Of a stretch of 64,000 nucleotides of DNA, positions 9,364 to 21,195 are shown in pieces; the first letter of the stretch is position 1; every line of letters starts with the position of its first letter. The stretch covers positions 407,501 to 471,500 of the forward strand of contig NC_008260.1 of assembly GCF_000009365.1 (NCBI RefSeq), written 5' to 3'. The notes under the pieces are model-generated. The model saw only the letters and a program-made list of their open reading frames with translations, was not told where the DNA came from and did no database searches. The DNA comes from Alcanivorax borkumensis SK2 (GTDB taxonomy: Bacteria > Pseudomonadota > Gammaproteobacteria > Pseudomonadales > Alcanivoracaceae). The position numbers and the translations under genes are program-made.

Positions 9364-10059
9364 ATGGCTAAACTGTCTAAGCGTAACCGTGCCATCCGCG
9401 AGAAAATTGAAGCGGGTAAGCTGTATCCGGTGGAAGAAGCGGTTGCCCTGCTGGCTGAGCTTTCTGCCGTTAAATTTAAAGAGTCTGTGGATGTAGCGGT
9501 AAACCTGGGTGTTGACCCGCGTAAATCCGACCAGAACGTCCGTGGAGCCTCTGTCCTGCCCCACGGTACAGGTAAAACTGTCCGTGTTGCTGTTTTTGCT
9601 CAAGGCGCGAAAGCTGAAGAAGCAAAAGAAGCGGGCGCAGACGTTGTCGGTTTTGATGATCTGGCTGAACAGGTTCAAGGTGGCGAGATCAACTTTGATG
9701 TGGTGATCGCCTCCCCCGACGCCATGCGCGTTGTCGGCAAGTTGGGCACGATTCTTGGCCCTCGTGGTCTGATGCCTAACCCGAAGGTTGGTACCGTGAC
9801 TCCGGATGTGGCTCAGGCTGTCAAGAATGCCAAAGGTGGTCAGGTCCGTTACCGCACCGATAAAGGTGGCATAATCCACTGCACGGTGGGTCAGGTAGGT
9901 TTTGATACCAATGCCATCAAAGAAAATGTGGAAGCGTTGATTGCTGATCTCAAGAAGGCCAAGCCATCATCCGCTAAAGGGACTTTCTTCAAGAAAGTAA
10001 CGCTGTCCACCACTATGGGTCCTGGTCTGTCTATCGATCCGGCATCCTTGGTGATGTAA
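9364..10059 (+). CDS. rplA: 50S ribosomal protein L1
   Basis: 231 residues, full length. [13 protein letters not shown] and [19 protein letters not shown] are the conserved L1 signatures. L1 builds the mobile L1 stalk at the E site and in related bacteria represses the L11 operon by binding its mRNA. It begins 3 bp after rplK, so the two are translationally linked. Confidence 0.98.
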   Translation: MAKLSKRNRAIREKIEAGKLYPVEEAVALLAELSAVKFKESVDVAVNLGVDPRKSDQNVRGASVLPHGTGKTVRVAVFAQGAKAEEAKEAGADVVGFDDLAEQVQGGEINFDVVIASPDAMRVVGKLGTILGPRGLMPNPKVGTVTPDVAQAVKNAKGGQVRYRTDKGGIIHCTVGQVGFDTNAIKENVEALIADLKKAKPSSAKGTFFKKVTLSTTMGPGLSIDPASLVM

Positions 10060-10365
10060 TGAGTTTCGATCCTGCCGAAAGGCTGGATCAAAAGGGCTTT
10101 GATCCCGATGCCGCGTCACCTGTAGTGAGCGTTATCGGGGCGTCAAAGACCGCAGGTTTTCGGTGTGTTTTGGTGTCTGCCTTTATGAGGTAAGTAAACC
10201 GCCGAGATTAAGGGGTAACCGCCTGCGCAGGCGCGGTAGTTGTTTCCTGATTTGTTCAGGTTGTGGCTCCGCGATATTGGTCGGGAAACCGACCTTGGCG
10301 ACCGCCTCAAAATCAGATCGTAGTCGATTTTGACGGTTAATGTTTGTGAATCCAGGAGGTACATC
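10060..10365 (+). promoter_or_regulatory. L10 leader region upstream of rplJ
   Basis: A 306-nt noncoding gap in the same position as the structured L10(L12)4-binding leader known from other bacteria. It contains several hairpin-forming segments (GCCTGCGCAGGC near 10221-10232, CCTGATTTGTTCAGG near 10247-10261, GGTCGGGAAACCGACC near 10279-10294) and ends with a strong AGGAGG before rplJ. Autogenous control by L10-L12 is inferred from position and structure. Confidence 0.65.
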
Positions 10366-10896
10366 ATGCCTTTGAATCTGGAGGACAAACGAGCGATTGT
10401 TGCTTCGGTAAATGCTGTTGCTGCTGAAGCGCTGTCTGCTGTGGTTGCTGACTATCGTGGTCTCACTGTTTCTCAGATGACTGAGTTGCGTAGTAAGGCC
10501 CGTGAAACCGGTGTGTACCTGAAAGTAGTACGGAACACGCTGGCGAAGTTCGCCGTGAAAGACACAGAATTCGAGTGTCTGAACGATGCACTGGTTGGCC
10601 CCACTGTTTTGGCTTTCTCCAAGGATGATCCGGGCGCTGCTGCTCGCCTCATCAAGGATTTCGCCAAAGACCATGACGCGCTGGAAGTAAAAGCTCTGGC
10701 CGTGGGTGGCGTAACTTATGGTGCTCAGGATATCGATGTCCTCGCCAAGTTGCCGACTCGCGACGAAGCAATTTCTCAGCTCATGTCCGTTATGCAGGCC
10801 CCTGTGGCCAAGTTTGTTCGTACCCTCAACGAGGTGCCTGGCAAATTTGTTCGTACGGTTGCTGCAGTTAAGGACCAGAAACAGAGTGCTGCCTGA
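10366..10896 (+). CDS. rplJ: 50S ribosomal protein L10
   Basis: 176 residues. The N-terminal rRNA-binding domain ([28 protein letters not shown] segment) is followed by a C-terminal helix that carries L7/L12 dimers. The ATG at 10366 has AGGAGG 6 nt upstream; a longer in-frame start at 10330 lacks one. rplL follows after 64 bp. Confidence 0.97.
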   Translation: MPLNLEDKRAIVASVNAVAAEALSAVVADYRGLTVSQMTELRSKARETGVYLKVVRNTLAKFAVKDTEFECLNDALVGPTVLAFSKDDPGAAARLIKDFAKDHDALEVKALAVGGVTYGAQDIDVLAKLPTRDEAISQLMSVMQAPVAKFVRTLNEVPGKFVRTVAAVKDQKQSAA

Positions 10897-10960
10897 TTTT
10901 CAGGTTGCGTAACTACCCGATCTAATCGGATCGCCACAGTGGTGATTTAGGAGATTGAAA

Positions 10961-11338
10961 ATGGCCGTTTCCAAAGAAGATATCCTCGGCGCTATCGCCG
11001 ATATGAGTGTTATGGACCTCGTTGAACTGATTGAGGCCATGGAAGAGAAGTTCGGCGTAACTGCCGCTGCCGCTGTTGCTGCTGCTCCAGCAGCTGCCGG
11101 TGGTGATGCTGCTGCTGCTGAAGAGCAAACTGAGTTTGACGTTGTTCTGAGCAGCTTCGGTGACAAGAAAGTTGGCGTGATCAAAGCTGTTCGTGAAGTA
11201 ACTGGCTTGGGTCTGAAAGAAGCTAAAGAGCTGGTTGAGAGTGCTCCTGCTCCTGTTAAAGAAGGCGCTACCAAAGACGAAGCCGAAGAGATCAAGAAAA
11301 AGATCGAAGAGGCTGGCGGTACTGCCGAGCTCAAGTAA
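10961..11338 (+). CDS. rplL: 50S ribosomal protein L7/L12
   Basis: 125 residues, acidic and alanine-rich. The N-terminal dimerisation segment ([27 protein letters not shown]) joins an Ala-rich hinge (about 35-55) and the C-terminal factor-binding domain ([20 protein letters not shown]). It recruits elongation factors to the ribosome stalk. The ATG at 10961 follows TAGGAGAT; an in-frame TTG at 10955 was not used. Confidence 0.98.
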   Translation: MAVSKEDILGAIADMSVMDLVELIEAMEEKFGVTAAAAVAAAPAAAGGDAAAAEEQTEFDVVLSSFGDKKVGVIKAVREVTGLGLKEAKELVESAPAPVKEGATKDEAEEIKKKIEEAGGTAELK

Positions 11339-11382
11339 GCGCATTGGCGCTATGCCTTTTCGCGTTAACGCGCAAAGGCGCC

Positions 11383-11412
11383 GGCTGGCAGCTTTTTGGC
11401 TGCCAGCCTTTT
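11383..11412 (+). terminator. rplL-rpoB intercistronic attenuator
   Basis: A perfect 10-bp stem (GGCTGGCAGC, 11383-11392, with 11399-11408) has a 6-nt loop and is followed by TTTT. In E. coli a partial terminator in the same gap lets ribosomal protein genes be transcribed more than rpoBC. A second small hairpin (TATCACC/GGTGATA, 11445-11462) lies nearer rpoB. Confidence 0.75.
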
Positions 11413-11484
11413 GTCGTTTCTGTATGAAGGGTTTCATGCAGAAATATCACCACAAGGTGATAGGTCAACAGCTGAGGAACGCAG

Positions 11485-14400
11485 ATGGCATACTCATTCA
11501 CTGAGAAAAAGCGGATCCGCAAAGATTTCGGCAAGCTTCCGAAAGTTATGGAGGTGCCTTATCTCCTGGCGATACAACTCGATTCTTACCGCAAATTCCT
11601 GCAGCAAGATAAGAGCGCTGAAGAGCGCCTGGAAGAAGGTCTGGAAGCCGCTTTCCGGTCGGTATTTCCGATCGCAAGTTATTCAGGAAATGCAGCGCTG
11701 GAGTATGCCGGCTACGAGTTCGGCAAACCCGTTTTTGATGTAAAAGAATGCATCATTCGCGGTACTACCTATGCGGCGCCATTGCGCGTGCGTATTCGTC
11801 TGGTGATTTACGATCGTGAATCATCCGGGGCGATTAAAGATATTCGTGAACAACAGGTCTACATGGGTGAGATTCCCTTAATGACCGAAAACGGTACCTT
11901 CGTTATTAATGGTACCGAACGTGTGATTGTGTCTCAGTTGCACCGCTCGCCTGGTGTTTTCTTTGACCACGATAAAGGTAAAACTCACTCTTCCGGTAAG
12001 CTGCTCTATTCTGCCCGGGTGATTCCTTACCGTGGTTCCTGGTTGGATTTCGAGTTCGATCCTAAAGACCAAGTCTTTGTACGGATCGACCGTCGCCGCA
12101 AGTTGCCGGCGACCATCCTACTGCGTGCGTTGGGGTATACCTCTGACGAAGTGTTGGAGATGTTTTTCGACACCAACGAAATCGCAGTGGAAGACGGCAT
12201 TTACCGCATGAAGCTGGTGCCGGAGCGTCTGCGTGGTGAAACCGCGACCTTCGACATCCTTGCCGATGGTGAAGTCGTGGTGGAGCGTGGCCGTCGTATT
12301 ACTGCACGTCACATTCGTCAGTTGGAAAAAGCCAACATCGAATATCTGGACATCCCGGCCGAGTACTTGCAGGGCAAGTATCTGGCTAAGTCGATCATCG
12401 ATCAGGATACCGGTGAAATTCTGGTGGAGTGTAATACCGAGCTGACCGCGGAGACGCTGGAAAAGCTTGAGCAAGGTGGTATTACCGACTTTGAAACACT
12501 TTATACAAACGACCTGGATAACGGGCCGTTCATGGCGGACACCCTGCGGGCCGATCCGACTCGTACGCCGCTGGAGGCATTAGTCGAGATTTACCGGATG
12601 ATGCGTCCAGGCGAGCCGCCGACGAAAGAGGCCGCCGAAAACCTGTTCAAAAACTTGTTCTTCACTGATGAGCGGTATGACCTGTCCACCGTTGGCCGGA
12701 TGAAGTTCAACCGCCGCCTTGGTCGTGAAGATGAAACGGGTCCTGGCATTCTCTATGACGGTCGCTACTTTAGTGCGCGCTCTGATGAAGAAGGCAAGCA
12801 GTACTTCGAGCAGATGGGGGGGGAAACCTCCGACATCATTGATGTACTGAGAACCTTGGTGGATATCCGTAACGGTAACGGGGTGGTGGATGATATCGAC
12901 CACCTAGGTAACCGTCGCGTACGTTCTGTGGGTGAGATGGCCGAAAACCAGTTCCGTGTTGGGTTGGTGCGTGTTGAACGTGCGGTCAAAGAGCGTCTTA
13001 GTCTGGCTGAATCCGAAGGCTTGATGCCGCAGGATCTGATCAATTCCAAGCCGGTGGCAGCCGCAGTGAAAGAGTTCTTTGGCTCTTCCCAGCTGTCTCA
13101 GTTTATGGATCAGAACAACCCGCTGTCCGAGATCACCCACAAGCGTCGTGTTTCTGCGTTGGGCCCGGGCGGGCTGACCCGTGAGCGTGCTGGTTTTGAG
13201 GTGCGTGACGTGCACCCGACTCACTATGGTCGTGTATGTCCTATCGAAACACCTGAAGGCCCGAATATTGGTCTGATCAACTCTCTGGCTACCTATGCCC
13301 GCGCCAACGAGTACGGTTTCCTTGAGTCTCCGTACTTGAAGGTGATTGACGGCAAGGTCAGTGAGGAAATCGAATACCTGTCAGCGATCGAAGAGGCCGA
13401 GTGCGTGATCGCACAGGTGGACGCGAAGATGACAGAAGAGGGCGGTTTCGAAGAAGACTTCGTTACTGTACGTCACCGTTACGAATTTACCGTGATGGAG
13501 CGGGACACCATTACCCATATGGATGTCTCCCCTCGTCAGGTGGTATCCGTGGCGGCGTCCCTGATTCCGTTCCTCGAGCATGATGATGCGAACCGGGCCT
13601 TGATGGGGTCGAACATGCAGCGTCAGGCTGTGCCTACCCTGCGTGCTGACAAGCCACTGGTAGGTACGGGCTTCGAGCGTCACGTTGCCCGTGACTCCGG
13701 TGTCTGTGTGGTTGCTACCCGTGGCGGTATCGTCGACAAGGTTGATGCATCGCGAATCATTGTGAAGGTTAATGATGACGAAGTGAGCGAAGGTGAAGCA
13801 GGTGTAGATATCTACAACCTGACTAAATACACCCGCTCCAACCAGAACACCTGCATCAATCAGCGTCCGCTGGTGAAAGTGGGTGACCGGGTTGCTGCAC
13901 GCGACATCATGGCTGACGGTCCTTCTGTGGACATGGGCGAGCTGGCCCTGGGCCAGAACATGCGCGTGGCCTTCATGCCATGGAATGGTTACAACTTTGA
14001 GGATTCCATCCTCATCTCTGAGAAAGTGGTGAAGGATGATCGATTCACCTCCATCCACATTCAGGAACTCACTTGTATTGCTCGTGATACCAAGCTGGGT
14101 CCGGAAGAGATTACCGCTGATATCCCCAATGTGGGTGAGGCCGCGCTATCCAAGCTGGATGAGTCCGGTATTGTCTACATCGGTGCAGAAGTGGAAGCCG
14201 GTGACATTCTGGTGGGCAAGGTAACGCCGAAAGGTGAAACTCAGCTGACCCCGGAAGAAAAACTGTTGCGTGCCATCTTTGGCGAGAAGGCCTCCGACGT
14301 TAAAGATACCTCTCAGCGCGTATCTTCCGGCGTTAAAGGCACCATCATCGATGTGCAGGTCTTTACCCGCGACGGTGTTGAGAAAGATGAGCGTGCCCGT

Positions 14401-15627
14401 CAAATTGAGCAGGCTGCCCTTGAGCAGTTCCGCAAAGATTTGAAAGACGAGTACCGCATTCTCGAGCTGGATATTCTGGAACGTCTGCGTGCCGTCATGG
14501 TAGGCAAGAAGGTCAATGGTGGTGCGGGCTTCAAGCGCGGCACTGAGATGACCGGCGAGATCCTGGATGGTCTGGATGCCGAGAAATGGTTCGAACTGCG
14601 CCCAGCTGATGATGATGTCGCTGAGCAACTTGAGCGTGCTCAGCAGTATCTGGAGCAGCACAAAAAAGAGCAGGACGAACGCTACAAGGATAAACAGGCC
14701 AAGATCTCCGGCGGTGATGACCTCGCCCATGGTGTGCTGAAAGTGGTTAAGGTCTACCTGGCCATTAAGCGTCGCATCCAGCCCGGTGACAAGATGGCTG
14801 GCCGTCACGGTAACAAGGGTGTGATTTCTGTAATCATGCCTGAAGAAGATATGCCGCATGATGAGAACGGCGTGCCGGTGGATGTGGTCTTGAACCCGCT
14901 GGGTGTACCGTCCCGTATGAACGTGGGGCAGATTCTGGAAACCCACTTAGGCTGGGCTGCCAAGGGTCTTGGTGAGCGGATCGGCGAAATGCTGGCCGAG
15001 CAGAAGAAGATTGCAGACATTCGCGTCTTCCTCGACAAGATCTATAACCAGGCAGGCGCCGGCGGTACCCCAGAAGATCTGGATAGCTTTAGCGATGATG
15101 AAATCATCGAGCTGGCCAAGAACTTGGTGGGCGGTGTGCCTATGGCAACCGCGGTATTCGACGGTGCCAAAGAGTTCGAGATCAAGGAGCTGCTGGAGCT
15201 GGCTGGGCACGATCGCTCCGGTCAGGTGCAGTTATGGGATGGTCGTACCGGTGAAGCCTTTGATCGCAAGGTTACCGTGGGCTACATGTACATGCTCAAG
15301 TTGAACCACTTGGTGGACGACAAGATGCATGCGCGCTCCACTGGTTCCTACAGCCTGGTTACCCAGCAGCCGCTGGGTGGTAAGGCGCAGTTCGGTGGTC
15401 AGCGTTTCGGTGAGATGGAAGTGTGGGCGCTGGAAGCCTATGGCGCCGCGTACACCTTGCAGGAAATGCTCACTGTGAAATCCGATGACGTGAATGGCCG
15501 TACCCGCGTTTACAAGAACATCGTGGACGGTGATCACCGCATGGATCCGGGTATGCCGGAATCCTTCAACGTATTGCTGAAGGAAATTCGTTCTCTCGGT
15601 ATCAATATCGAGCTGGAAAACGACTAA
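11485..15627 (+). CDS. rpoB: DNA-directed RNA polymerase subunit beta
   Basis: 1380 residues, slightly longer than E. coli RpoB (1342). The rifampicin pocket reads [10 protein letters not shown] from residue 538 and continues to [13 protein letters not shown], with wild-type residues. [36 protein letters not shown] and the C-terminal [22 protein letters not shown] are typical. It forms half of the RNA polymerase active-centre cleft. The ATG is preceded by GAGGAACGCAG. rpoC follows after a 94-bp gap with its own ribosome site. Confidence 0.99.
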   Translation: MAYSFTEKKRIRKDFGKLPKVMEVPYLLAIQLDSYRKFLQQDKSAEERLEEGLEAAFRSVFPIASYSGNAALEYAGYEFGKPVFDVKECIIRGTTYAAPLRVRIRLVIYDRESSGAIKDIREQQVYMGEIPLMTENGTFVINGTERVIVSQLHRSPGVFFDHDKGKTHSSGKLLYSARVIPYRGSWLDFEFDPKDQVFVRIDRRRKLPATILLRALGYTSDEVLEMFFDTNEIAVEDGIYRMKLVPERLRGETATFDILADGEVVVERGRRITARHIRQLEKANIEYLDIPAEYLQGKYLAKSIIDQDTGEILVECNTELTAETLEKLEQGGITDFETLYTNDLDNGPFMADTLRADPTRTPLEALVEIYRMMRPGEPPTKEAAENLFKNLFFTDERYDLSTVGRMKFNRRLGREDETGPGILYDGRYFSARSDEEGKQYFEQMGGETSDIIDVLRTLVDIRNGNGVVDDIDHLGNRRVRSVGEMAENQFRVGLVRVERAVKERLSLAESEGLMPQDLINSKPVAAAVKEFFGSSQLSQFMDQNNPLSEITHKRRVSALGPGGLTRERAGFEVRDVHPTHYGRVCPIETPEGPNIGLINSLATYARANEYGFLESPYLKVIDGKVSEEIEYLSAIEEAECVIAQVDAKMTEEGGFEEDFVTVRHRYEFTVMERDTITHMDVSPRQVVSVAASLIPFLEHDDANRALMGSNMQRQAVPTLRADKPLVGTGFERHVARDSGVCVVATRGGIVDKVDASRIIVKVNDDEVSEGEAGVDIYNLTKYTRSNQNTCINQRPLVKVGDRVAARDIMADGPSVDMGELALGQNMRVAFMPWNGYNFEDSILISEKVVKDDRFTSIHIQELTCIARDTKLGPEEITADIPNVGEAALSKLDESGIVYIGAEVEAGDILVGKVTPKGETQLTPEEKLLRAIFGEKASDVKDTSQRVSSGVKGTIIDVQVFTRDGVEKDERARQIEQAALEQFRKDLKDEYRILELDILERLRAVMVGKKVNGGAGFKRGTEMTGEILDGLDAEKWFELRPADDDVAEQLERAQQYLEQHKKEQDERYKDKQAKISGGDDLAHGVLKVVKVYLAIKRRIQPGDKMAGRHGNKGVISVIMPEEDMPHDENGVPVDVVLNPLGVPSRMNVGQILETHLGWAAKGLGERIGEMLAEQKKIADIRVFLDKIYNQAGAGGTPEDLDSFSDDEIIELAKNLVGGVPMATAVFDGAKEFEIKELLELAGHDRSGQVQLWDGRTGEAFDRKVTVGYMYMLKLNHLVDDKMHARSTGSYSLVTQQPLGGKAQFGGQRFGEMEVWALEAYGAAYTLQEMLTVKSDDVNGRTRVYKNIVDGDHRMDPGMPESFNVLLKEIRSLGINIELEND

Positions 15628-15721
15628 GTCAGTGGGCTCCGCCAGGTTGATGGCGGAGAGCTACTGGCTACCCGGGTTTAGGAAAGAATCTAGAGCGAAA
15701 GCTCACTACGGAGGACTGGCC

Positions 15722-18700
15722 TTGAAAGACTTGCTGAATTTGCTCAAAAGTCAGGGACAAGTCACGGAGTTCGACAAGATCCGCATCGCGCTTGCGCCGC
15801 CGGATCTGATCCGCTCCTGGTCTTTTGGCGAAGTGAAAAAGCCTGAGACCATTAACTACCGCACGTTCAAGCCTGAGCGTGATGGTCTGTTTTGTGCGCG
15901 TATCTTTGGTCCGATCAAAGACTACGAATGCCTGTGCGGTAAGTACAAGCGTTTGAAGCATCGTGGCGTTATCTGTGAAAAGTGTGGCGTAGAAGTCACC
16001 CTTTCCAAGGTGCGTCGTGAGCGCATGGGCCACATCGAACTGGCAAGCCCTACTGCACACATCTGGTTCCTGAAGTCTCTGCCGTCCCGTATCGGTTTGA
16101 TGCTGGATATGACCCTGCGTGATATAGAGCGGGTCCTGTACTTCGAATCTTTCGTTGTGACCGAGCCAGGCATGACAACGCTTGAGCGTGGGCAGCTGCT
16201 TACCGATGAAGAGTACTTCGACGCCATGGAAGAATTCGGAGACGAATTCGAAGCCAAGATGGGTGCCGAAGCTGTACAGCAACTCCTGATGGAGTTGGAT
16301 CTGGTCGAAGAGATCAAGATCCTGCGCGAGGAAGTGGAGTCCACGAACTCTGATACCAAGCTGAAGAAGCTGTCCAAACGCCTCAAGCTGATGGAAGCCT
16401 TCAAGGATTCCGGTAACGCGCCCGAATGGATGGTTCTCACCGTGCTGCCGGTACTGCCGCCGGATCTGCGTCCGCTGGTGCCGCTCGATGGTGGTCGTTT
16501 TGCGACCTCCGATTTGAACGATCTGTATCGCCGGGTAATCAACCGTAACAATCGCCTCAAGCGGTTGCTGGATCTGAGCGCGCCGGACATCATCGTGCGG
16601 AACGAAAAGCGTATGCTGCAGGAATCTGTAGATGCGTTGTTGGACAACGGTCGTCGTGGCCGTGCCATTACCGGTTCTAACAAGCGTCCTTTGAAGTCCC
16701 TTGCCGACATGATCAAGGGTAAGCAGGGCCGCTTCCGTCAGAACCTGTTGGGTAAGCGAGTCGATTACTCCGGTCGTTCCGTGATCGTGGTAGGTCCGAC
16801 TCTCAAGCTGCACGAGTGTGGTCTGCCCAAGAAAATGGCGCTGGAACTGTTCAAGCCGTTTATCTTTGCCAAGCTGGAAGGGCGTGGTCTGGCGACCACC
16901 ATTAAGGCGGCCAAGAAAATGGTCGAGCGCGAAACCGCTGAAGTGTGGGATATCCTCGCTGAAGTTATTCGCGAACACCCGGTTATGTTGAACCGGGCGC
17001 CAACCCTTCACCGTCTCGGTATTCAGGCGTTTGAGCCGGTGCTGATTGAAGGTAAGGCCATCCAGCTGCACCCGCTGGTGTGTGCGGCCTTCAACGCCGA
17101 CTTCGATGGTGACCAGATGGCGGTGCACGTACCGCTGACCCTGGAAGCGCAGCTTGAAGCCCGTGCATTGATGATGTCCACCAACAACATTCTTTCGCCC
17201 GCCAATGGTGAGCCGATTATCGGCCCAACCCAGGACGTGGTGCTGGGTTTGTATTACATCAGCCGTGACCGTGTGAATGCGCAAGGTGAAGGCCATGTAT
17301 TTGCCGACACCAAGGAAGTGATGCGTGCGCTGGGTAACAAGCAGGTGCACATCCACGCCCGCGTTAAGGTGCGTGTGCATGAAGTGGTGAAAGACCTGGA
17401 AGGTAACGTGGAAGAGCGTACCTTTATCGCCGATACTACCCCTGGTCGTTGTAAGCTGTGGGATATCGTGCCGGCGGGTCTGGGCTTCGACATGGTCAAC
17501 CAGAACATGACCAAGAAGGCCATCTCCAAGCTGTTGAACACCTGTTACCGGATTCTTGGCACCAAAGAGACCTGTATCTTCGCTGACCAATTGATGTACC
17601 TGGGCTTCCGCGAAGCAACGCTTTCTGGTTCTTCCATTGGTGTGGAAGACATGGTGATTCCGGATGCCAAGTACACCATGATCGACGCTGCCGAAGAGGA
17701 AGTGCGCGAGATCGAGGAGCAATTTGCTTCCGGTCTGGTGACTCGCGGTGAGCGTTACAACAAGGTCGTGGATATTTGGGCTCGTACCAATGACCAGATC
17801 GCTAAGGCGATGATGGAAAACCTCCGTGTTGAAGTGGTTAAAAACCGCGACGGCAAGGACGAAGAGCAGGGCTCTTTCAACTCCATCTTCATGATGGCCG
17901 ATTCCGGGGCACGGGGTTCCGCTGCTCAGATTCGTCAGCTGGCCGGTATGCGTGGTCTGATGGCGAAGCCGGATGGCTCCATTATCGAAACGCCTATTAC
18001 CAGTAACTTCCGTGAAGGTTTGAACGTACTCCAGTACTTCATCTCTACTCACGGTGCTCGTAAAGGTCTGGCGGATACCGCACTGAAAACAGCGAACTCT
18101 GGTTACTTGACTCGTCGTCTAGTGGATGTGGCGCAGGATCTGGTGGTCAACCATATCGACTGTGGCACCGAAGAAGGTTTGCTGATGACGCCGCTGATTG
18201 AAGGTGGTGACGTGGTAGAGCCGCTGCGCGAGCGTGTACTCGGTCGTGTGGTTGCCCGTGACGTGATGAATCCTCTCAACCAGGACGAAGTAGCGGTTGA
18301 AGCCGGCACGTTGCTGGACGAAGTTTGGGTTGCGCAGCTGGAAACCATGGGTGTGGACGAAGTGCTGGTGCGCTCGCCGATTACCTGTGCGACTCGTTGG
18401 GGCGTGTGTGCGACCTGTTATGGGCGTGACTTGGCTCGTGGCCATCAGGTCAATGTGGGCGAGGCTGTCGGTGTTATCGCAGCACAGTCCATTGGTGAGC
18501 CGGGTACCCAGCTGACCATGCGTACCTTCCACATTGGTGGGGCGGCTAGCCGAGCGTCTGCAGTATCCAGCATCCAGATCAAACACGGCGGTAAGGTGCG
18601 TTTCCATAACGCCAAGCACGTGCAGCATAAGGACGGTCTGGTAATCGTTTCCCGTTCTGCTGATCTGGCTGTTGCTGATGAGCTGGGCCGTGAACGTGAG

Positions 18701-19924
18701 CGTTATAAGCTGCCCTACGGTGCCACGGTTACCGTGAATGAAGGTGATGAGGTTAGTGGTGGTCAGGTCGTTGCGACCTGGGATCCGCACACACACCCGA
18801 TCATTGCGGAAGTGGAGGGTAAGGTGCAGTTCGGTGATATGGAAGAAGGTATCACTGTAAACCATCAGACCGACGAGCTCACCGGCCTGACCAACATTGA
18901 AATGCTCAGTTCCCAGAACCGTCCTTCAGCAGGTAAGGACATGCGTCCGGTTATCCGTGTGCTGGACAGCAAGGGCAAGCCCATCGTGATGCCCAATACG
19001 GATATGCCAGCCCAGTACTTCCTGCCGGGTGGTGCACTGTGTGGCCTGAAAGATGGCGCGAATATCGGCGTTGGTGATGTGATCGCGCGGATTCCGCAGG
19101 AGTCCTCTAAGACTCGCGACATCACCGGTGGTCTGCCCCGTGTTGCTGATTTGTTCGAAGCACGGAACCCGAAAGAAGCGGCAATCCTGGCTGAAAAGAC
19201 TGGTACCGTATCCTTCGGTAAAGAAACCAAAGGTAAGGTTCGCCTTGTTATCACTCCGGATAATAGTGATGACAACTACGAAGAATTGATTCCGAAATGG
19301 CGTCAGCTCAACGTATTTGAAGGTGAGCGGGTTGAGAAAGGTGAGGTTGTCTCTGATGGACCGCTGAACCCGCACGACATCCTGCGCCTTAAAGGTGAGT
19401 CTGAGCTGGCCCGTTACATCGTTAACGAAGTGCAGGAGGTTTACCGTCTGCAGGGTGTGAAGATCAATGACAAGCACATTGAAACGATCATCCGCCAGAT
19501 GTTGCGCAAAGTAGAGATCCTGGAAGTGGGTGAGTCTCACTTCATTAAGGGTGAGCAGGCAGAATATGCCCGCGTTATGGAGGAAATTGATCGCCTGAAA
19601 GCCGAAGACAAGATGCTGCCGCAGTACCAACGACTGCTATTAGGTATCACCAAGGCTTCCCTGGCGACAGAGTCCTTCATCTCTGCGGCGTCTTTCCAGG
19701 AAACCACCCGCGTTCTCACCGAAGCGGCGGTAACCGGCAAGGAAGACGACTTGCGTGGCTTGAAAGAAAACGTTGTTGTGGGTCGTTTGATCCCCGCCGG
19801 TACCGGCTATGCCTATCACATGGAGCGTCGTCGTCAGCGTGCGGATGCGCGCGGGCCAGAAGCGCCAACCATGGACGAGGTAGAAGCTGCGCTGTCAGAA
19901 GCTCTTAGCTCCTCAGGCGAGTAA
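15722..19924 (+). CDS. rpoC: DNA-directed RNA polymerase subunit beta'
   Basis: 1400 residues. The catalytic magnesium motif NADFDGD falls at residues 458-464, and the N-terminal zinc ribbon ([19 protein letters not shown]) and bridge/trigger-loop region are present. The start is a TTG at 15722 (reads [12 protein letters not shown]), 7 nt after CGGAGGA. No ATG or GTG in frame gives a sensible alternative, and the TTG makes the active-site numbering equal to E. coli. Upstream in-frame codons from 15632 would add 30 residues unlike any RpoC, so I reject them. Confidence 0.97.
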   Translation: MKDLLNLLKSQGQVTEFDKIRIALAPPDLIRSWSFGEVKKPETINYRTFKPERDGLFCARIFGPIKDYECLCGKYKRLKHRGVICEKCGVEVTLSKVRRERMGHIELASPTAHIWFLKSLPSRIGLMLDMTLRDIERVLYFESFVVTEPGMTTLERGQLLTDEEYFDAMEEFGDEFEAKMGAEAVQQLLMELDLVEEIKILREEVESTNSDTKLKKLSKRLKLMEAFKDSGNAPEWMVLTVLPVLPPDLRPLVPLDGGRFATSDLNDLYRRVINRNNRLKRLLDLSAPDIIVRNEKRMLQESVDALLDNGRRGRAITGSNKRPLKSLADMIKGKQGRFRQNLLGKRVDYSGRSVIVVGPTLKLHECGLPKKMALELFKPFIFAKLEGRGLATTIKAAKKMVERETAEVWDILAEVIREHPVMLNRAPTLHRLGIQAFEPVLIEGKAIQLHPLVCAAFNADFDGDQMAVHVPLTLEAQLEARALMMSTNNILSPANGEPIIGPTQDVVLGLYYISRDRVNAQGEGHVFADTKEVMRALGNKQVHIHARVKVRVHEVVKDLEGNVEERTFIADTTPGRCKLWDIVPAGLGFDMVNQNMTKKAISKLLNTCYRILGTKETCIFADQLMYLGFREATLSGSSIGVEDMVIPDAKYTMIDAAEEEVREIEEQFASGLVTRGERYNKVVDIWARTNDQIAKAMMENLRVEVVKNRDGKDEEQGSFNSIFMMADSGARGSAAQIRQLAGMRGLMAKPDGSIIETPITSNFREGLNVLQYFISTHGARKGLADTALKTANSGYLTRRLVDVAQDLVVNHIDCGTEEGLLMTPLIEGGDVVEPLRERVLGRVVARDVMNPLNQDEVAVEAGTLLDEVWVAQLETMGVDEVLVRSPITCATRWGVCATCYGRDLARGHQVNVGEAVGVIAAQSIGEPGTQLTMRTFHIGGAASRASAVSSIQIKHGGKVRFHNAKHVQHKDGLVIVSRSADLAVADELGRERERYKLPYGATVTVNEGDEVSGGQVVATWDPHTHPIIAEVEGKVQFGDMEEGITVNHQTDELTGLTNIEMLSSQNRPSAGKDMRPVIRVLDSKGKPIVMPNTDMPAQYFLPGGALCGLKDGANIGVGDVIARIPQESSKTRDITGGLPRVADLFEARNPKEAAILAEKTGTVSFGKETKGKVRLVITPDNSDDNYEELIPKWRQLNVFEGERVEKGEVVSDGPLNPHDILRLKGESELARYIVNEVQEVYRLQGVKINDKHIETIIRQMLRKVEILEVGESHFIKGEQAEYARVMEEIDRLKAEDKMLPQYQRLLLGITKASLATESFISAASFQETTRVLTEAAVTGKEDDLRGLKENVVVGRLIPAGTGYAYHMERRRQRADARGPEAPTMDEVEAALSEALSSSGE

Positions 19925-20016
19925 GCTGAGCGTTTTCTTGACCGATAATGGCCTCCGCCAGCAGTGGCGGTGGCTATGAGCCCCCTCAGGGGCAACAGTA
20001 GAGATTTGTCGGTGCC

Positions 20017-20045
20017 TTGACGGGATGCCGGCAGCTCCCTACAAT
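20017..20045 (+). promoter_or_regulatory. sigma-70 promoter of the str operon
   Basis: TTGACG (20017-20022), 17-bp spacer, TACAAT (20040-20045), placed about 95 bp upstream of rpsL. The predicted leader contains a hairpin (GTGACA 20080-20085 with TGTCAC 20108-20113, enclosing CCGTGAATTCACGG and five T), which could act as an attenuator. Confidence 0.8.
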
Positions 20046-20141
20046 CGCTGCCCCCCATGGTTTCATGGGCGGTAATTGGGTGACACAGGCCGTGAATTCA
20101 CGGTTTTTGTCACAGAACTGTAAGCGTGAGGCAGTAGTTTC

Positions 20142-20513
20142 ATGGCAACTGTAAACCAGCTGGTGCGCAAGCCGCGCAAAAGCAAGGTAGAAAAGAGCGA
20201 CTCCGTAGCCCTTCAGGGCTGCCCCCAGCGTCGCGGCGTTTGCACCCGGGTGTATACCACTACCCCGAAGAAGCCAAACTCCGCACTGCGTAAAGTGTGT
20301 CGTGTGCGTCTGACCAACGGTTATGAAGTATCTTCCTACATTGGTGGTGAAGGGCATAACCTGCAGGAGCACTCCGTAGTATTGATCCGTGGTGGTCGTG
20401 TAAAAGACCTTCCCGGTGTTCGCTACCACACCGTACGTGGCACTCTGGATACGGCAGGCGTGCAGGATCGCAAGCAGCGTCGTTCCAAGTATGGCGCCAA
20501 GCGTCCTAAGTAA
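20142..20513 (+). CDS. rpsL: 30S ribosomal protein S12
   Basis: 123 residues. [19 protein letters not shown] carries Lys43, and [13 protein letters not shown] carries the second streptomycin-linked lysine; both are wild type, predicting no S12-based streptomycin resistance. S12 sits at the decoding centre. It heads the str operon (rpsL-rpsG-fusA-tuf). Confidence 0.98.
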
Positions 20514-20646
20514 TACCTAGCTACCTTTTCTGAATGCCGTGGCCCGAGTGGCTGCGGAGGGATGAGTAAGGCCCGGACGGCATGCCGTTCCGGAATCACC
20601 TGAAGTTTTCCCCGCCCAAAGCGGGAATGTTAGAGGAACACATCCG
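20514..20646 (+). promoter_or_regulatory. rpsL-rpsG intercistronic region
   Basis: A 133-nt gap rich in potential pairing (for example CCGGACGGCATGCCGTTCCGG at about 20574-20594, and CCCGCCCAAAGCGGG). In E. coli the equivalent gap binds S7 for feedback repression. A similar role here is inferred only from position and structure. Confidence 0.4.
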
Positions 20647-21117
20647 ATGCCAAGACGTCGCGTTGTCGCTAAACGGGAGATCCTGCCGGATCCGAAGTTT
20701 GGAAGTCAGATTCTGGCTAAATTCATGAACCATGTGATGGTTAGTGGTAAGAAATCCGTGTCCGAGCGTATTGTTTACGGCGCCCTGGATATTATCACTG
20801 AGCGTAAAGGGTTAGATTCCCTAGAAACGTTTGAAAAGGCACTGGACAATATTCGTCCGGCTGTCGAGGTAAAGAGCCGCCGTGTTGGTGGTGCTACTTA
20901 CCAGGTTCCTGTTGAGGTTCGTCCCAGTCGTCGTACTGCTCTGGCAATGCGTTGGTTGGTAGATGCTGCCCGTAAGCGTGGTGAGAAGAGCATGCCTGCT
21001 CGTCTGGCCGGCGAAGTGATGGATGCCGCTGAAGGCAAAGGCGCTGCGATGAAGAAGCGTGAAGACGTGCATCGCATGGCCGAGGCCAACAAGGCCTTCT
21101 CTCACTTCCGCTTCTAA
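20647..21117 (+). CDS. rpsG: 30S ribosomal protein S7
   Basis: 156 residues starting [20 protein letters not shown], the family N-terminus, and containing [24 protein letters not shown]7 nucleates assembly of the 30S head and contacts E-site tRNA. The ATG is preceded by AGAGGAACACATCCG. Confidence 0.98.
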   Translation: MPRRRVVAKREILPDPKFGSQILAKFMNHVMVSGKKSVSERIVYGALDIITERKGLDSLETFEKALDNIRPAVEVKSRRVGGATYQVPVEVRPSRRTALAMRWLVDAARKRGEKSMPARLAGEVMDAAEGKGAAMKKREDVHRMAEANKAFSHFRF

Positions 21118-21137
21118 GGCGCAAAGCAAGCGAGTGA

Positions 21138-21163
21138 AACCGGCCTGTATTCAGGCCGGTTTT
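21138..21163 (+). terminator. rpsG-fusA hairpin terminator/attenuator
   Basis: A 10-bp stem (AACCGGCCTG with CAGGCCGGTT) with loop TATT and a short T run. It lies only 33 bp before fusA, so it probably reduces rather than stops transcription. Confidence 0.65.
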
Positions 21164-21195
21164 AGTATTTGAACCACAGAATCGAGGTTAGCAGC

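Noticed and set aside
8992..9879. 295-codon minus-strand frame over rplK and rplA
   Set aside because: Fully antisense to two conserved genes; no recognisable protein features.
15668..18052. 794-codon open frame on the minus strand over rpoC
   Set aside because: It is antisense to a certain gene, has no ribosome site and gives a His/Thr/Gln-rich composition typical of a mirrored coding frame.
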